NCBI GenBank assembly: GCA_016293915.1
Contig: JAEDCY010000001.1
Location: 120,779 to 184,778, forward strand
Source of the DNA: Treponema sp.
GTDB taxonomy: Bacteria > Spirochaetota > Spirochaetia > Treponematales > Treponemataceae
DNA: 64,000 bases
Reading direction: 5' to 3'
Under the pieces are notes generated by a model. That model worked only from the letters and a program-made list of their open reading frames with translations. It ran no database searches and had not been told where the DNA came from. Shown here piece by piece: positions 16,981 through 25,232 of this stretch (within the stretch, counting starts at the first letter, position 1; every line of letters begins with the position of its first letter). A program made the position numbers and the translations under genes.

Positions 16981-18810
16981 ATGGAATTGATTTTACAAGT
17001 TATTTTTTCTTCAGTTTTTTCGGGATTATTACTTTCACTTGCAATCCCTAACGAAATATATCTTTTCGGATGTCCTGTATTCACACTATTTGCTTTTATT
17101 CCATTATATTTGATTTTAAATAGGATAAAAGATTTTAAAACAGCTTTTCTTGCTTTTTTTATTCAAACCCTTACAACACATTTGATTTCAAGCTTCTGGC
17201 TTGCATATTTTAAGGATTTTGCAATTTTTACTCTGGGAGCTTCTGCCCTTGGAACAGCCTGTATAGGTGGAGCATTTGGTTTATATGCTTTTCTGCCTTA
17301 TTTTTCCACTAGTTCACAAAATAAACTTAATGAAAACACACTTGTTCAGCCTTTAATGCAGTCTCCGGCATTCAGAGTCTTGTATTTTACAGTTATATAT
17401 ACCTTATACGAATGGGCAAAATCTTCCGGATTCCTGGGCTATCCGTGGGGAACTGTTTCCTCTGCAATGTATCACTGGCCGGTGCTGATGCAAACTGCAT
17501 CTATTACGGGAACTTATGGCATTACTTTTGTTATTGTTCTGTTCAATGCCCTTGCAGCAGAGTTTATAATGCTTTATTACGAAAACAGCAGTCTGCAGAA
17601 AACAAAATTGAATCATACAGTTCAAACGGCAAAGTTTTTCCTTATAGTTCTTATTTCAATGATGCTTTATGGAATCATTCAGTATGATAAAACATACAAG
17701 CCCGTAAAAAAACTCAACATTATTACTGTTCAACAAAATAGCGACCCATGGAAACAGGAAACAGATGATCAGGCAATATTAACATCCCAACGTCTTACAA
17801 AACAAAAAATCGAAGAATTGCAACTACAAAACCGAACAGCAGATCTTGTAGTCTGGAGTGAAGGTTGTTTGTTACGGGCATTTCCAGGTGCTACAAGATA
17901 TTATGACTGGTTTCCTGAAGAAAAACCACTAACTCAGTTTATTCGTGAAACTAATGTGCCTTTCATTTTCGGAGGTTCTGTAGTACGCGAAAAACAATAT
18001 TCCTATGGAAAATCAGAAAAAGATCACCTTCAGTTTTTTAATTCTTCGATACTTTACGATTCAACAGGAAATTACCGCGGCTATTACGCAAAAAATCATC
18101 TTGTTCCTTTTGCAGAAGCCCTGCCTTTTATGGAAGTTCCACCAGTGCGGGCTTTTATGGAAAAAATCGTAGGCATTTCTGCGGGCTGGACTCCAGGTGA
18201 TCAGTATGTATTTTTTGATGTTCCCTGCAGGATAACATCCGATTTCAAACTTCCTGCCGTAAAAAATATTGATCTTAATAAAACTCATATTCAACAGGTA
18301 ATCGACGATTCTCAGCCTTATACAGTTCGAATCGCTACACCGATTTGTTTTGATGATGCGTTTACCGATATTATGAGACCTCTTTTCTTAAACGGTTGTG
18401 AGCTTTTTGTAAATATCACAGATGATTCATGGTCAAAAACAAAATCAAGCGAAATCCAGCATTTTGTAATCGCTTCTTACAGAGCCATAGAATATCGTAC
18501 AACTTTAGTTCGTTCAGCAAATGCAGGTTATTCTGTTGTAGTAGAACCTTCTGGAAAGGTAATAGCAGATCTTCCTCTATTTGAAGAAGCAGCTTTATCT
18601 GCAGAAATTCCTGTTTTCGAGCATAAAATCACAACCTATGCCCGCTTTGGAAACTGGCTTCCATATCTTTGTTTTATAATTTTTGTAATCTGCAGTGTAT
18701 ATGCCCGTCTCACATTCTGTTTCTGGGACTACATTCCAAGTGAAAGAAAGATTAAAAAATCAAAAAATTCTGACAAAAAACGAAAAAAGAATTCAAAATC
18801 AAAAAAATAG
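16981..18810 (+). CDS. lnt: Apolipoprotein N-acyltransferase Lnt
   Basis: Transfers the third acyl chain to the N-terminal cysteine of lipoproteins in the inner membrane; this suits a genome rich in lipoproteins. The 609-residue protein has 6-7 membrane helices in the first 240 residues, then a nitrilase-fold domain. The catalytic triad is visible: Glu in VVWSEGCLL, Lys in YAKNHLVPF and Cys in TPICFDDAF. One more membrane helix near residue 565 precedes a very basic tail. About 60 residues longer than typical proteobacterial Lnt, mainly from inserts and the basic tail. No ribosome-binding site precedes the ATG. Confidence 0.93.
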   Translation: MELILQVIFSSVFSGLLLSLAIPNEIYLFGCPVFTLFAFIPLYLILNRIKDFKTAFLAFFIQTLTTHLISSFWLAYFKDFAIFTLGASALGTACIGGAFGLYAFLPYFSTSSQNKLNENTLVQPLMQSPAFRVLYFTVIYTLYEWAKSSGFLGYPWGTVSSAMYHWPVLMQTASITGTYGITFVIVLFNALAAEFIMLYYENSSLQKTKLNHTVQTAKFFLIVLISMMLYGIIQYDKTYKPVKKLNIITVQQNSDPWKQETDDQAILTSQRLTKQKIEELQLQNRTADLVVWSEGCLLRAFPGATRYYDWFPEEKPLTQFIRETNVPFIFGGSVVREKQYSYGKSEKDHLQFFNSSILYDSTGNYRGYYAKNHLVPFAEALPFMEVPPVRAFMEKIVGISAGWTPGDQYVFFDVPCRITSDFKLPAVKNIDLNKTHIQQVIDDSQPYTVRIATPICFDDAFTDIMRPLFLNGCELFVNITDDSWSKTKSSEIQHFVIASYRAIEYRTTLVRSANAGYSVVVEPSGKVIADLPLFEEAALSAEIPVFEHKITTYARFGNWLPYLCFIIFVICSVYARLTFCFWDYIPSERKIKKSKNSDKKRKKNSKSKK

Positions 18811-18903
18811 TCAAGAGCTATAAAGCTTTTTTGGGGGATAAGCATAAAAAAAAATTTTTGTCAAGAAAAAAAGTTTAAAATAAATTCACAAAATTTCCAA
18901 AAA

Positions 18904-18937
18904 TTGACTTGTCTATCCATATCTAGTGTACTATGAT
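18904..18937 (+). promoter_or_regulatory. nrdR-nrdD promoter with NrdR-type box
   Basis: TTGACT at 18904-18909 and TACTAT at 18929-18934 (19-base spacer). Overlapping the spacer, 18914-18929 reads TATCCATATCTAGTGT, which agrees with the palindromic NrdR box ACACWATATATWGTGT at about 11 of 16 positions, mainly in the right half. Autoregulation of nrdR is therefore likely. Confidence 0.55.
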
Positions 18938-18985
18938 GTAATTATCAAAATAAAGACGCTAGAAAATAAAAAGTGAGAGGAAACA

Positions 18986-19456
18986 ATGCGCTGCCCCTAC
19001 TGTGGTAACATTGAGGACAAAGTCCTTGAATCAAGAACGATGGTAAATGGTGAAAGCATTCGCAGAAGACGTGAATGTCTTGCATGCGGCTACAGATTTA
19101 CCAGTTATGAACGTATTGACGAAAAACCCTTTATGGTTATCAAACGCGATGGACGCCGCCAGCCTTTTGACCGCCTGAAACTGGAAAAAGGTATTGAGCG
19201 TGCTTTGGAAAAACGTCCTGTCGCAACCTCTATGGTAGAACAGCTTTCCAATGACATTGAAGATCTCGCAATTAAAAAAGGTCGTGAAAACCGCGAAATT
19301 TCTACGTCCGAGCTGGGAGAGCTTGTGCTTGAAAAATTGTATGACATCGACAAGGTAGCTTACATTCGATTTGCATCTGTCTACCGGCATTTTGAGAATC
19401 TCGATGAATTCATAACTGAAGTAAAGAACATAGAAAAGAGGGGAAAAACGAAATGA
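18986..19456 (+). CDS. nrdR: Transcriptional repressor NrdR
   Basis: Senses ATP/dATP and represses ribonucleotide reductase genes. The 156 residues comprise a zinc ribbon (MRCPYCG ... CLACGYRF, cysteines 3, 6, 31, 34) that binds DNA, and an ATP-cone domain from about residue 49 to 139 (VIKRDGRRQPFDRLKLEKGI). Length is standard. AGAGGAAACA precedes the ATG. Its stop overlaps the nrdD start by 4 bases (ATGA), tying repressor and enzyme into one transcript. Confidence 0.96.
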   Translation: MRCPYCGNIEDKVLESRTMVNGESIRRRRECLACGYRFTSYERIDEKPFMVIKRDGRRQPFDRLKLEKGIERALEKRPVATSMVEQLSNDIEDLAIKKGRENREISTSELGELVLEKLYDIDKVAYIRFASVYRHFENLDEFITEVKNIEKRGKTK

Positions 19457-21567
19457 GTGATCAATCAATCTTTCCAGAATGGAGAAGTTTTCTGGGCAAC
19501 AGTTCCGATTCGGAAACAAAGGGCTTCCTGAAGTCAGTAGTAAAGCGTTCAGGCGAAATTGCAGACTATGACAGAAGCAAAATCGAATCTGCTATCGGCA
19601 AGGCTATTGAAGCCGTAGAAAAGCGCAAGGATCCGGATAGAGCAGCTCAGCTTACCGACATGGTAGAAGAAAAACTTCGTATCCAGCTTGCCGGAAACCG
19701 TGCACATTCTATTCCTGCCATCGAAGAGATTCAGGATATCGTAGAAAGTGTTCTCATCGAAAACAAAGAAGTAGAAGTTGCTAAGGCCTACATTCTTTAC
19801 CGTGCCCGCCACGAAGCAATGCGCGACGCTAAGAGCCTTATGATTGACATCAACAAGACTATGGACGGTTACCTTGCTCAGAGCGACTGGCGTGTAAACG
19901 AAAACGCAAACGTAAACTTCTCGCTTGGTGGTCTTATTCTCCACAACTCAGGTACTATTACTGCCAACTACTGGCTTAACAATATTTACTCTAAAGAAAT
20001 TGCAGAAGCACATAAAACAGCCGCATTCCATATCCATGACCTTTCTATGTTCTCAGGCTATTGTGCAGGCTGGTCTCTCCGTCAGCTGATTGCAGAAGGA
20101 CTTGGTGGAGTACCAGACAAAATTACCTCTACTCCGGCAACTCACCTTTCAACACTTGTAAACCAGATTGTAAACTTCCTCGGTATCATGCAGAACGAAT
20201 GGGCAGGTGCACAGGCCTTCTCTTCTTTCGATACCTATCTTGCACCATTTATCCGTGCAGATCACCTTACAGAAAAACAGGTTCGTCAGTGCATCCAAAG
20301 CTATATTTACGGTGTAAACACACCTAGCCGCTGGGGTTCACAGGCTCCGTTTACAAACATTACTTTGGACTGGGTATGTCCTGATGACCTTAAAAACAAG
20401 AAGGCTATCGTAGGCGGTAAGGAACAGGATTATACTTACGGCGACTGCCAGAAAGAAATGGATATAATCAACAAAGTATTCATTGAGCTTATGATTGAAG
20501 GTGATGCTAATGGCCGCGGATTTGCTTACCCTATTCCAACCTATAACATTACACGTGATTTCGACTGGAACTCAGAAAACGCAAAACTGCTCTTTACTAT
20601 GACAGCTCAGTACGGAACTCCAAACTTCCAGAACTTTGTTAATTCAGATTTGAATCCAAGTGATGTACGCTCTATGTGCTGCCGTCTGCAGCTTGATAAG
20701 AGAGAGCTCCGCCGCCGTGGTGGTGGTCTCTTTGGTGCAGACGAATTCACAGGTTCTATCGGTGTAGTTACAATCAACATGCCTCAAATCGGCTACCTTG
20801 CTAATAACGAAGACGAATTCTACAAGCGCCTCGACTATCTTATGGAACTTGCAAAGGAAAGTCTTTGTACAAAGCGTAAGGTTATTCAAAAGCTTTATGA
20901 CAGCGGCTTGTTCCCATACACAAGACGTTACCTCAAAACACTTGTAAACCACTTTAATACAATCGGTCTTTGCGGTATGAACGAATGCTGTCTCAACTTC
21001 CTTGGAGTAGATATCACAGATCCTAAGGGAAAGGCTTTTGCAGAAAAAGTATTACAGCACATGCGTGAAAGAATGCAGGACTTCCAGGAGGAAACAGGAG
21101 ACCTCTTCAACCTTGAAGCAACTCCTGCAGAATCTACATCTTACCGCCTTGCCCGCCACGACAAGGAACAGTTCCCCGACATCATTACAAGCGGAACTAA
21201 CGAGCCTTTCTATACTAACTCTTCACAGCTGCCTGTTGATTACACAGCTGATGTATTCGAAGCTCTCGACCATCAGGAAGCTCTGCAGACTAAGTACACA
21301 GGTGGAACTATGTTCCACATCTTTATGGGTGAAGCTCTTAAGGACTGGAAGAGCTGTGCAGACCTTGTTCGCACAATTGCAAGCAAGTACCGCATTCCTT
21401 TCTTTACTGTTTCGCCAACCTACTCTATCTGTAAGGTTCACGGCTACCTGATAGGACAGCAGTTTGAATGTCCTAAGTGTAAGGCAGAAAAAGAAAAGGC
21501 TCTTAAAGAGAAACTTAAGGCTCTTGAAGCAGAGAAAGAAAAAGTACTTGCAGAGCAGAAAAATTAA
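19453..21567 (+). CDS. nrdD: Anaerobic ribonucleoside-triphosphate reductase catalytic subunit, lacking its glycyl-radical domain
   Basis: Reduces ribonucleotides to deoxyribonucleotides without oxygen. The 704 residues begin with an ATP-cone (about 25-120, VVKRSGEIADYDRSKIESAI). The ten-stranded barrel follows, with SMCCRLQLDKRELRRRGGGLFG, a conserved Cys-containing region, and a C-terminal zinc-type site (CKVHGY ... CPKC). Family members normally continue from this zinc site into a short glycyl-radical loop (RxVGYxRPVxxWN). Here the chain instead ends in about 28 highly charged residues (AEKEKALKEKLKALEAEKEK...) that look like a coiled coil. The radical motif is in the next gene. Strong codon bias suggests high expression. 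The 4-base overlap with nrdR couples translation. Confidence 0.93.
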   Translation: MSDQSIFPEWRSFLGNSSDSETKGFLKSVVKRSGEIADYDRSKIESAIGKAIEAVEKRKDPDRAAQLTDMVEEKLRIQLAGNRAHSIPAIEEIQDIVESVLIENKEVEVAKAYILYRARHEAMRDAKSLMIDINKTMDGYLAQSDWRVNENANVNFSLGGLILHNSGTITANYWLNNIYSKEIAEAHKTAAFHIHDLSMFSGYCAGWSLRQLIAEGLGGVPDKITSTPATHLSTLVNQIVNFLGIMQNEWAGAQAFSSFDTYLAPFIRADHLTEKQVRQCIQSYIYGVNTPSRWGSQAPFTNITLDWVCPDDLKNKKAIVGGKEQDYTYGDCQKEMDIINKVFIELMIEGDANGRGFAYPIPTYNITRDFDWNSENAKLLFTMTAQYGTPNFQNFVNSDLNPSDVRSMCCRLQLDKRELRRRGGGLFGADEFTGSIGVVTINMPQIGYLANNEDEFYKRLDYLMELAKESLCTKRKVIQKLYDSGLFPYTRRYLKTLVNHFNTIGLCGMNECCLNFLGVDITDPKGKAFAEKVLQHMRERMQDFQEETGDLFNLEATPAESTSYRLARHDKEQFPDIITSGTNEPFYTNSSQLPVDYTADVFEALDHQEALQTKYTGGTMFHIFMGEALKDWKSCADLVRTIASKYRIPFFTVSPTYSICKVHGYLIGQQFECPKCKAEKEKALKEKLKALEAEKEKVLAEQKN

Positions 21568-21569
21568 AG

Positions 21570-21593
21570 ATTTTCGGCCTCAGTGCCGAAAAT
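21570..21593 (+). terminator. Hairpin just after the nrdD stop
   Basis: ATTTTCGGC, a six-base loop, then GCCGAAAAT: a perfect 9-bp stem two bases after the stop codon. There is no strong T run after it, so it may be a weak terminator or an mRNA-stabilising 3' end. Confidence 0.5.
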
Positions 21594-21609
21594 TCTAGTG
21601 TACACAGTA

Positions 21610-21644
21610 TTGACAAAACACTATATCCACGCTATATTTAGTGT
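21610..21644 (+). promoter_or_regulatory. Promoter of the split radical-domain gene with NrdR box
   Basis: TTGACA at 21610-21615, 17 bases, then TATATT at 21633-21638, close to a perfect housekeeping promoter. ACGCTATATTTAGTGT at 21629-21644 matches the NrdR box at about 14 of 16 positions and covers the -10 box. A weaker right-half match (TCTAGTGT) ends at 21601, some four helical turns upstream; TCTAGTGTAC is shared with the nrdR promoter. Confidence 0.75.
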
Positions 21645-21684
21645 GGGTGTGAAAATTAAATAATTTGGGAGGAGAAAAAAGATT

Positions 21685-22218
21685 ATGGAAAAAAGAACAC
21701 TTGCACAGATTGAAGCTGAAATTGAAGAGACTAAAGAGGCTCTTAAGGATGTTCATGGAACCGAGACAGAGGTTTACGCACGCATTGTAGGTTACTACCG
21801 CGCCGTAAAGCATTGGAACAAAGGTAAGCGCGATGAATTTGATCAGCGTAAAATGTTCACTCTCGAAGCCAGCAAGGAATATGATATTACTGCAGCTGAC
21901 CAGCCATGCGTACGCAAGGCTCCTGCTAAAATGACAAAAGCAGAAACAGCCGCAGATTTAACAAGTGTAACATATGAAATGTATACAAGACAGACATGTC
22001 CTAACTGTCCGCCAGTAAAGAGCTTTATGGCAGACCTTGATATGCCTGGACGTTCTATCGATGTTGATACAAAAGATGGTCTTGCAGAAGCTGCAAAGAA
22101 GGGTGTATTCGCTTCTCCTACAGTAATCTTCTACAATGAGGCTGGTGTAGAAACTGCACGCTGTCACAATGTTGAAGAACTTGAAGCTGTTTTCAATAAG
22201 GTAGCAGTTACTGCATAA
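21685..22218 (+). CDS. Stand-alone NrdD glycyl-radical domain fused to a glutaredoxin
   Basis: 177 residues in three parts. Residues 5-23 are a charged helix (TLAQIEAEIEETKEALKDV), probably a coiled coil. Residues 27-58 match the missing C-terminus of NrdD: TETEVYARIVGYYRAVKHWN, with candidate radical glycine G36, then KGKRDEFDQR. After a linker, residues 96-175 form a glutaredoxin/thioredoxin-like domain with YTRQTCPNCPPVK (CPNC at 105-108) and SPTVIF holding the cis-proline. I infer that it docks on NrdD through the paired helices, supplies the glycyl radical made by NrdG, and may reduce the active-site disulfide with its own redoxin. GGGAGGAG precedes the ATG; it has its own promoter and NrdR box. 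The stop overlaps the nrdG start by one base. Confidence 0.85.
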   Translation: MEKRTLAQIEAEIEETKEALKDVHGTETEVYARIVGYYRAVKHWNKGKRDEFDQRKMFTLEASKEYDITAADQPCVRKAPAKMTKAETAADLTSVTYEMYTRQTCPNCPPVKSFMADLDMPGRSIDVDTKDGLAEAAKKGVFASPTVIFYNEAGVETARCHNVEELEAVFNKVAVTA

Positions 22219-22985
22219 TGTCAGAACTTAATCTTAATAAACCTGCGGGCGTACTTGTAAAAACTACTTGTGTGGATTTTCCGGGGCGTATCGCAGGTTC
22301 TTTTTTTCTAAAAGGCTGTAATATCCGCTGCCCCTACTGCTATAATATTGGACTTGTGCTTGATGATTCAGAAATCCCGGCAGGAACAGAAACTGAACCT
22401 CTCAATACTGTAGCAGAACTTTTTGCCCATCTGGAAAAACGTCAGGGTATTTTAAGCGGACTTGTAATAAGCGGAGGAGAGCCGCTTCTTAATCCTTATA
22501 CTCCATTAATAATCAAAAAAGCTAAAGAACTTGGCTATAAAATTAAAATTGATACAAACGGAACTTTGCCGGAAAAACTCCGTAACCTTATAGAAAATCC
22601 AGAGCTTCATCCTGATTTTATAGCAATGGATATAAAGACAAGCCCTTCCCGCTACTCTACTTTGATTTGCGGCAATAAATCACCTTTTTACGGCAAAACT
22701 GAATATTTTGAAAAGATACTTGTTGAAAGTTCAGAGCTTGTTGCTTCTTACCCGCCAGACAGCCGCGAATGGCGAACAGTTCTGGTTCCAGGATTAGTAA
22801 CAAAAGAAGATATCAGTGCAATGTCAAAACTTCTGCCTCAAGATGCAAGCTGGCAGTTTGCACAGTTTATGAATAAAAACTGTCTGGACCCCTCGTATAA
22901 TGATATTTATCCATACACCGACCAGGAAGCAGCAGAGTTAATTGATTACGCAAAGACGTTGATTAAAAATGCAAACTTGCGTTGA
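22218..22985 (+). CDS. nrdG: Anaerobic ribonucleotide reductase activase NrdG
   Basis: Radical-SAM enzyme that generates the glycyl radical on NrdD. The 255 residues contain the [4Fe-4S] motif GCNIRCPYCYN (CxxxCxxC) near residue 34, the SAM-binding GG in LVISGGEPLLNP, and IKIDTNGT and DFIAMDIKTSP strands. It is of the longer type annotated as anaerobic RNR activating protein. Its start overlaps the radical-domain gene by one base. The substrate glycine here would be on the small separate protein rather than on NrdD itself. Confidence 0.93.
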   Translation: MSELNLNKPAGVLVKTTCVDFPGRIAGSFFLKGCNIRCPYCYNIGLVLDDSEIPAGTETEPLNTVAELFAHLEKRQGILSGLVISGGEPLLNPYTPLIIKKAKELGYKIKIDTNGTLPEKLRNLIENPELHPDFIAMDIKTSPSRYSTLICGNKSPFYGKTEYFEKILVESSELVASYPPDSREWRTVLVPGLVTKEDISAMSKLLPQDASWQFAQFMNKNCLDPSYNDIYPYTDQEAAELIDYAKTLIKNANLR

Positions 22986-23000
22986 CAATTTTTGAATACG

Positions 23001-23116
23001 CGGAGCAGAAAAAGCCCCAAGGTTGCATCGAGCCGATACGGGAACGCCGTTTCGACGGAAAATACGAGCAGAGCGACGAGGCTCGCCCGCAGCCTTAGGG
23101 ATTTTTCTGCGGGAGC
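23001..23116. repeat. Long interrupted inverted repeat between nrdG and nrnA
   Basis: The arms GCAGAAAAAGCCCCAAGGTTGC and, after about 55 bases, GCAGCCTTAGGGATTTTTCTGC pair with few mismatches; GAGCC/GGCTC extends the stem inward. It sits between two convergent genes and ends without a T run. It could be a bidirectional transcription barrier, a structured RNA or a degraded mobile element. Confidence 0.5.
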
Positions 23117-23145
23117 AGTTTCAAAATATATTCGATATCAGTTAT

Positions 23146-24138
23146 TTACATTATTCTGGCAAATTCTTTAACAATTTGCGGGATCAATGTTTCTACTCTA
23201 CCGTTGCAGCTCATACCACTGGCATTCTTGTGACCACCGCCGCCAAATTTTGCGGCAACAAGAGATACATCGATTTTATCTTGAGAACGGAAGCCGCCTG
23301 TACAGGTTGTTTCTGTATCCTGACGCAGAAAGACAACAGCTTCAACTCCCTTTGTGCTCAACATAAGCTGGTAAAGAGAATCCGAATCTCGCCCTTCAAG
23401 TCCCCATTTCTTTGTATCTTCAAGACTTTCATATGTAACTGCAAGTCTGCCATCAAGATAGCGTTCTACCTTATTTAGAAGAATGCCAAGAAGTTTACGT
23501 GTTGAATATGCTTTTCCAGAATTAATTTCACGATAGGTTGTTCTCGGATCTGCTCCGTCAGAAACAAGACGACTAACAGCAGCAAACACCTCAGAAGAAT
23601 TATCTGTCAAGAAACGGAAAAAGCCGGTATCTGTACATATTCCAAAAAATAAAATTTTTGCCAGATCCGAAGGAAGTGTTCCTATAAGCTTCTCATAAAA
23701 TAACTGAATCAGAAAAGCACATGCAGGTGCATCTGAATTAACGTAGCCCTTTAATTCTCCAGCAATTTCGCTTGTTTTATGATGATCAATTACAAAAGCA
23801 TCGAGTCCCTTAAAATCACCATCAATATCACCAAGTCTTATGATTTCCGAACAATCAGCTATAAACAGGCCACTAGACTTTCTTTCGTTTTCATCCTGAA
23901 ATTCCATTGTATCAGAAAACTTTTCCTGCCAGCGCATAACCTCGTTTCTTTTAAATGGGCCGGCAGAAAGCAGCTGATATGGTTTTCCAAAATGATCAAG
24001 AATTGCAGCGATTCCAAGACATGAAGTAATACAATCTCCATCCGGTTCTTTATGTCCTGCAATAAAAAAGAAATTATGTTTTTCTATAAAAGATTTGAAT
24101 TCTTCGATTGTTTCTTGAGGTAATTTAAACATTTGCAA
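23146..24138 (-). CDS. nrnA: DHH-family phosphoesterase, NrnA-like
   Basis: Degrades oligoribonucleotides and/or dephosphorylates pAp. The 330 residues carry the DHH motifs in order: FFIAGHKEPDGDCITS near residue 27, LFIADCSE, FVIDHHKTSE (the DHH motif) near 138 and CTDTGFFRFLT. The DHHA1 domain ends in KFGGGGHKNASGM. Length fits the NrnA/RecJ-like family. The leader between this gene and 24286 carries two strong hairpins. It converges on nrdG. Confidence 0.88.
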   Translation of the reverse strand: MQMFKLPQETIEEFKSFIEKHNFFFIAGHKEPDGDCITSCLGIAAILDHFGKPYQLLSAGPFKRNEVMRWQEKFSDTMEFQDENERKSSGLFIADCSEIIRLGDIDGDFKGLDAFVIDHHKTSEIAGELKGYVNSDAPACAFLIQLFYEKLIGTLPSDLAKILFFGICTDTGFFRFLTDNSSEVFAAVSRLVSDGADPRTTYREINSGKAYSTRKLLGILLNKVERYLDGRLAVTYESLEDTKKWGLEGRDSDSLYQLMLSTKGVEAVVFLRQDTETTCTGGFRSQDKIDVSLVAAKFGGGGHKNASGMSCNGRVETLIPQIVKEFARIM

Positions 24139-24159
24139 TTTCCGTTATATACGCCTGGT

Positions 24160-24225
24160 CAAGGCACGCTTCGCTTGAAGCCTTGACTCAGTCGTTTTGC
24201 AGGTTGAATTATATTTTCAACCTGC
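24160..24225 (-). promoter_or_regulatory. Two hairpins in the nrnA leader
   Basis: GTCAAGGC...GCCTTGAC (8 bp) and GCAGGTTGAA...TTCAACCTGC (10 bp) follow each other upstream of the nrnA start. No T run follows either. Their role is unknown. Confidence 0.4.
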
Positions 24226-24236
24226 AATCCTTAACA

Positions 24237-24267
24237 TAAAAAAAAGAGGGTTTCAAAACCCTCTTTT
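24237..24267 (-). terminator. Rho-independent terminator of the small secreted-protein gene
   Basis: AAAAGAGGGTTT, a short loop, then AACCCTCTTTT, with a run of A on its plus-strand left side, which is a U run for minus-strand transcripts. It lies about 18 bases after the stop of the gene at 24286-24729. Confidence 0.85.
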
Positions 24268-24285
24268 ATAATACCGTATTTTGGT

Positions 24286-24729
24286 CTAGAATTCCAAGTC
24301 TTCCAAGGTATCTTTATCAGCACCTTCCATATTCTTTCTGGAATCAACCAGTCCCCAGATTGAATTATTCTTATTCATAGGGATTGAAAGAATAACACGC
24401 TTAAACTCACCGCCATCCTTTACTACAGTCATATATGCACCAATGGATGTTCTTACCGAACGGAACTTAAGCTTACGTGGAGAATCTTCTGAACCACGCC
24501 CCCATTTTTTAGGAATAACAACATTTCCTACACCTGTTTTATTCTTCTGATAGATAACAGCATATCCATCTTTTCCTTCCAGAATCTTAAGAACTGGAAC
24601 GTTGACATAAGAAAGCTCTGTCCATTTACCTTCTGTACGTTCAGGTGCGTTTGCACTGCCGTTATTATCAGCAAAAAGAGCTGCAGAAAAAACTGCAAGG
24701 AGAGTAAGGATTACTAATATTTTCTTCAT
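24286..24729 (-). CDS. Small secreted protein of unknown function
   Basis: 147 residues from the ATG at 24729, chosen over an in-frame ATG 21 bases upstream because AGGAG lies 7 bases before it and because it opens with a proper signal peptide (MKKILVILTLLAVFSAALFA). The mature part is beta-rich and basic with no cysteine and no recognised motif. The motif VVIPKKWGRG looks exposed. A terminator follows. A family A repeat stands directly before the ribosome-binding site, so the promoter must lie in or beyond that repeat. Confidence 0.7.
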   Translation of the reverse strand: MKKILVILTLLAVFSAALFADNNGSANAPERTEGKWTELSYVNVPVLKILEGKDGYAVIYQKNKTGVGNVVIPKKWGRGSEDSPRKLKFRSVRTSIGAYMTVVKDGGEFKRVILSIPMNKNNSIWGLVDSRKNMEGADKDTLEDLEF

Positions 24730-24743
24730 AATAACTCCTGTAT

Positions 24744-24949
24744 GAGACACTGTCTAAAAAGTATTGTCATGCTGAACCTTTGCAGCACAGCTGCTCGGAG
24801 ACTCGCTAAAAATAGTCCACTGGACTATTTTTGCCCTGCTACGCAGTGCCGCTCCCTATGTTTCAGCATCTACACTACATTTAGATTTATAGATTCCGAA
24901 ACAAGTTCGGAATGACACAAGGAGGTAAACTTATTGGTCACCCCCAATC
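24744..24949. repeat. Dispersed MITE-like element, family A copy 2
   Basis: About 206 bases, inverted relative to copy 1. Ends read GAGACACTGTCTAAAAAGT and, on the other strand, GATTGGGGGTGACCAATAAGT, giving imperfect terminal inverted repeats like those of insertion sequences. The centre holds the perfect palindrome AAAATAGTCCACTGGACTATTTT with one changed pair and an outer GC-rich arm pair, nearly identical to copy 3 at 35919. Confidence 0.75.
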
Positions 24950-25107
24950 TACATCGTAATAAATATTATAAACCGATTATTTTATTTTAACAACAGTTTT
25001 ATTTTTTTATTTTATTCAAAATAGTATTAATAAATATTAACTGTATTAATTTTATGATTAATTATTAATGAAGTAATTAATAATTTTACAAACCAGAAAA
25101 AAAAGTT
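24950..25107. other. Very AT-rich gap
   Basis: About 160 bases almost entirely of A and T, with runs such as ATTAATAAATATTAA. No open frame, hairpin with a T run, or promoter pair stands out. It lies between repeat copy 2 and the tRNA-Met terminator. Confidence 0.5.
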
Positions 25108-25141
25108 AAAAAAAAAATCCGGTTGTATAATAACCGGATTT
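25108..25141 (-). terminator. Terminator of tRNA-Met
   Basis: AAATCCGGTT, a 7-base loop, then AACCGGATTT, followed on the minus strand by a long U run. It lies a few bases beyond the 3' end of the tRNA. Confidence 0.85.
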
Positions 25142-25146
25142 TACTC

Positions 25147-25219
25147 TAGCGACTAATGGGATTGAACCATTGACATCACGGATATGAGCCGTGTGCTCTA
25201 CCAACTGAGCTAAGTCGCC
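25147..25219 (-). tRNA. tRNA-Met (CAT)
   Basis: 73 bases fold into a cloverleaf: acceptor GGCGACT/AGTCGCT (with a G-U first pair), D arm GCTC/GAGC, anticodon stem CACGG/CCGTG with loop CTCATAT, T arm AATGG/CCATT around TTCAATC. The anticodon stem lacks the three G-C pairs of initiators, so it is an elongator Met, or possibly an Ile(CAT) tRNA. Confidence 0.92.
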
Positions 25220-25232
25220 AAAAGATGTATCT

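Noticed and set aside
19031..19944. Antisense frames over nrdR and nrdD
   Set aside because: Shadow frames produced by the strong codon bias of the nrd genes; no ribosome-binding site and no recognisable product.
21568..21684. Split of nrdD as a sequencing frameshift or premature stop
   Set aside because: The gap holds a hairpin, a near-consensus promoter, an NrdR box and a strong ribosome-binding site, and both flanking proteins have added helical ends; a simple error would not create these.
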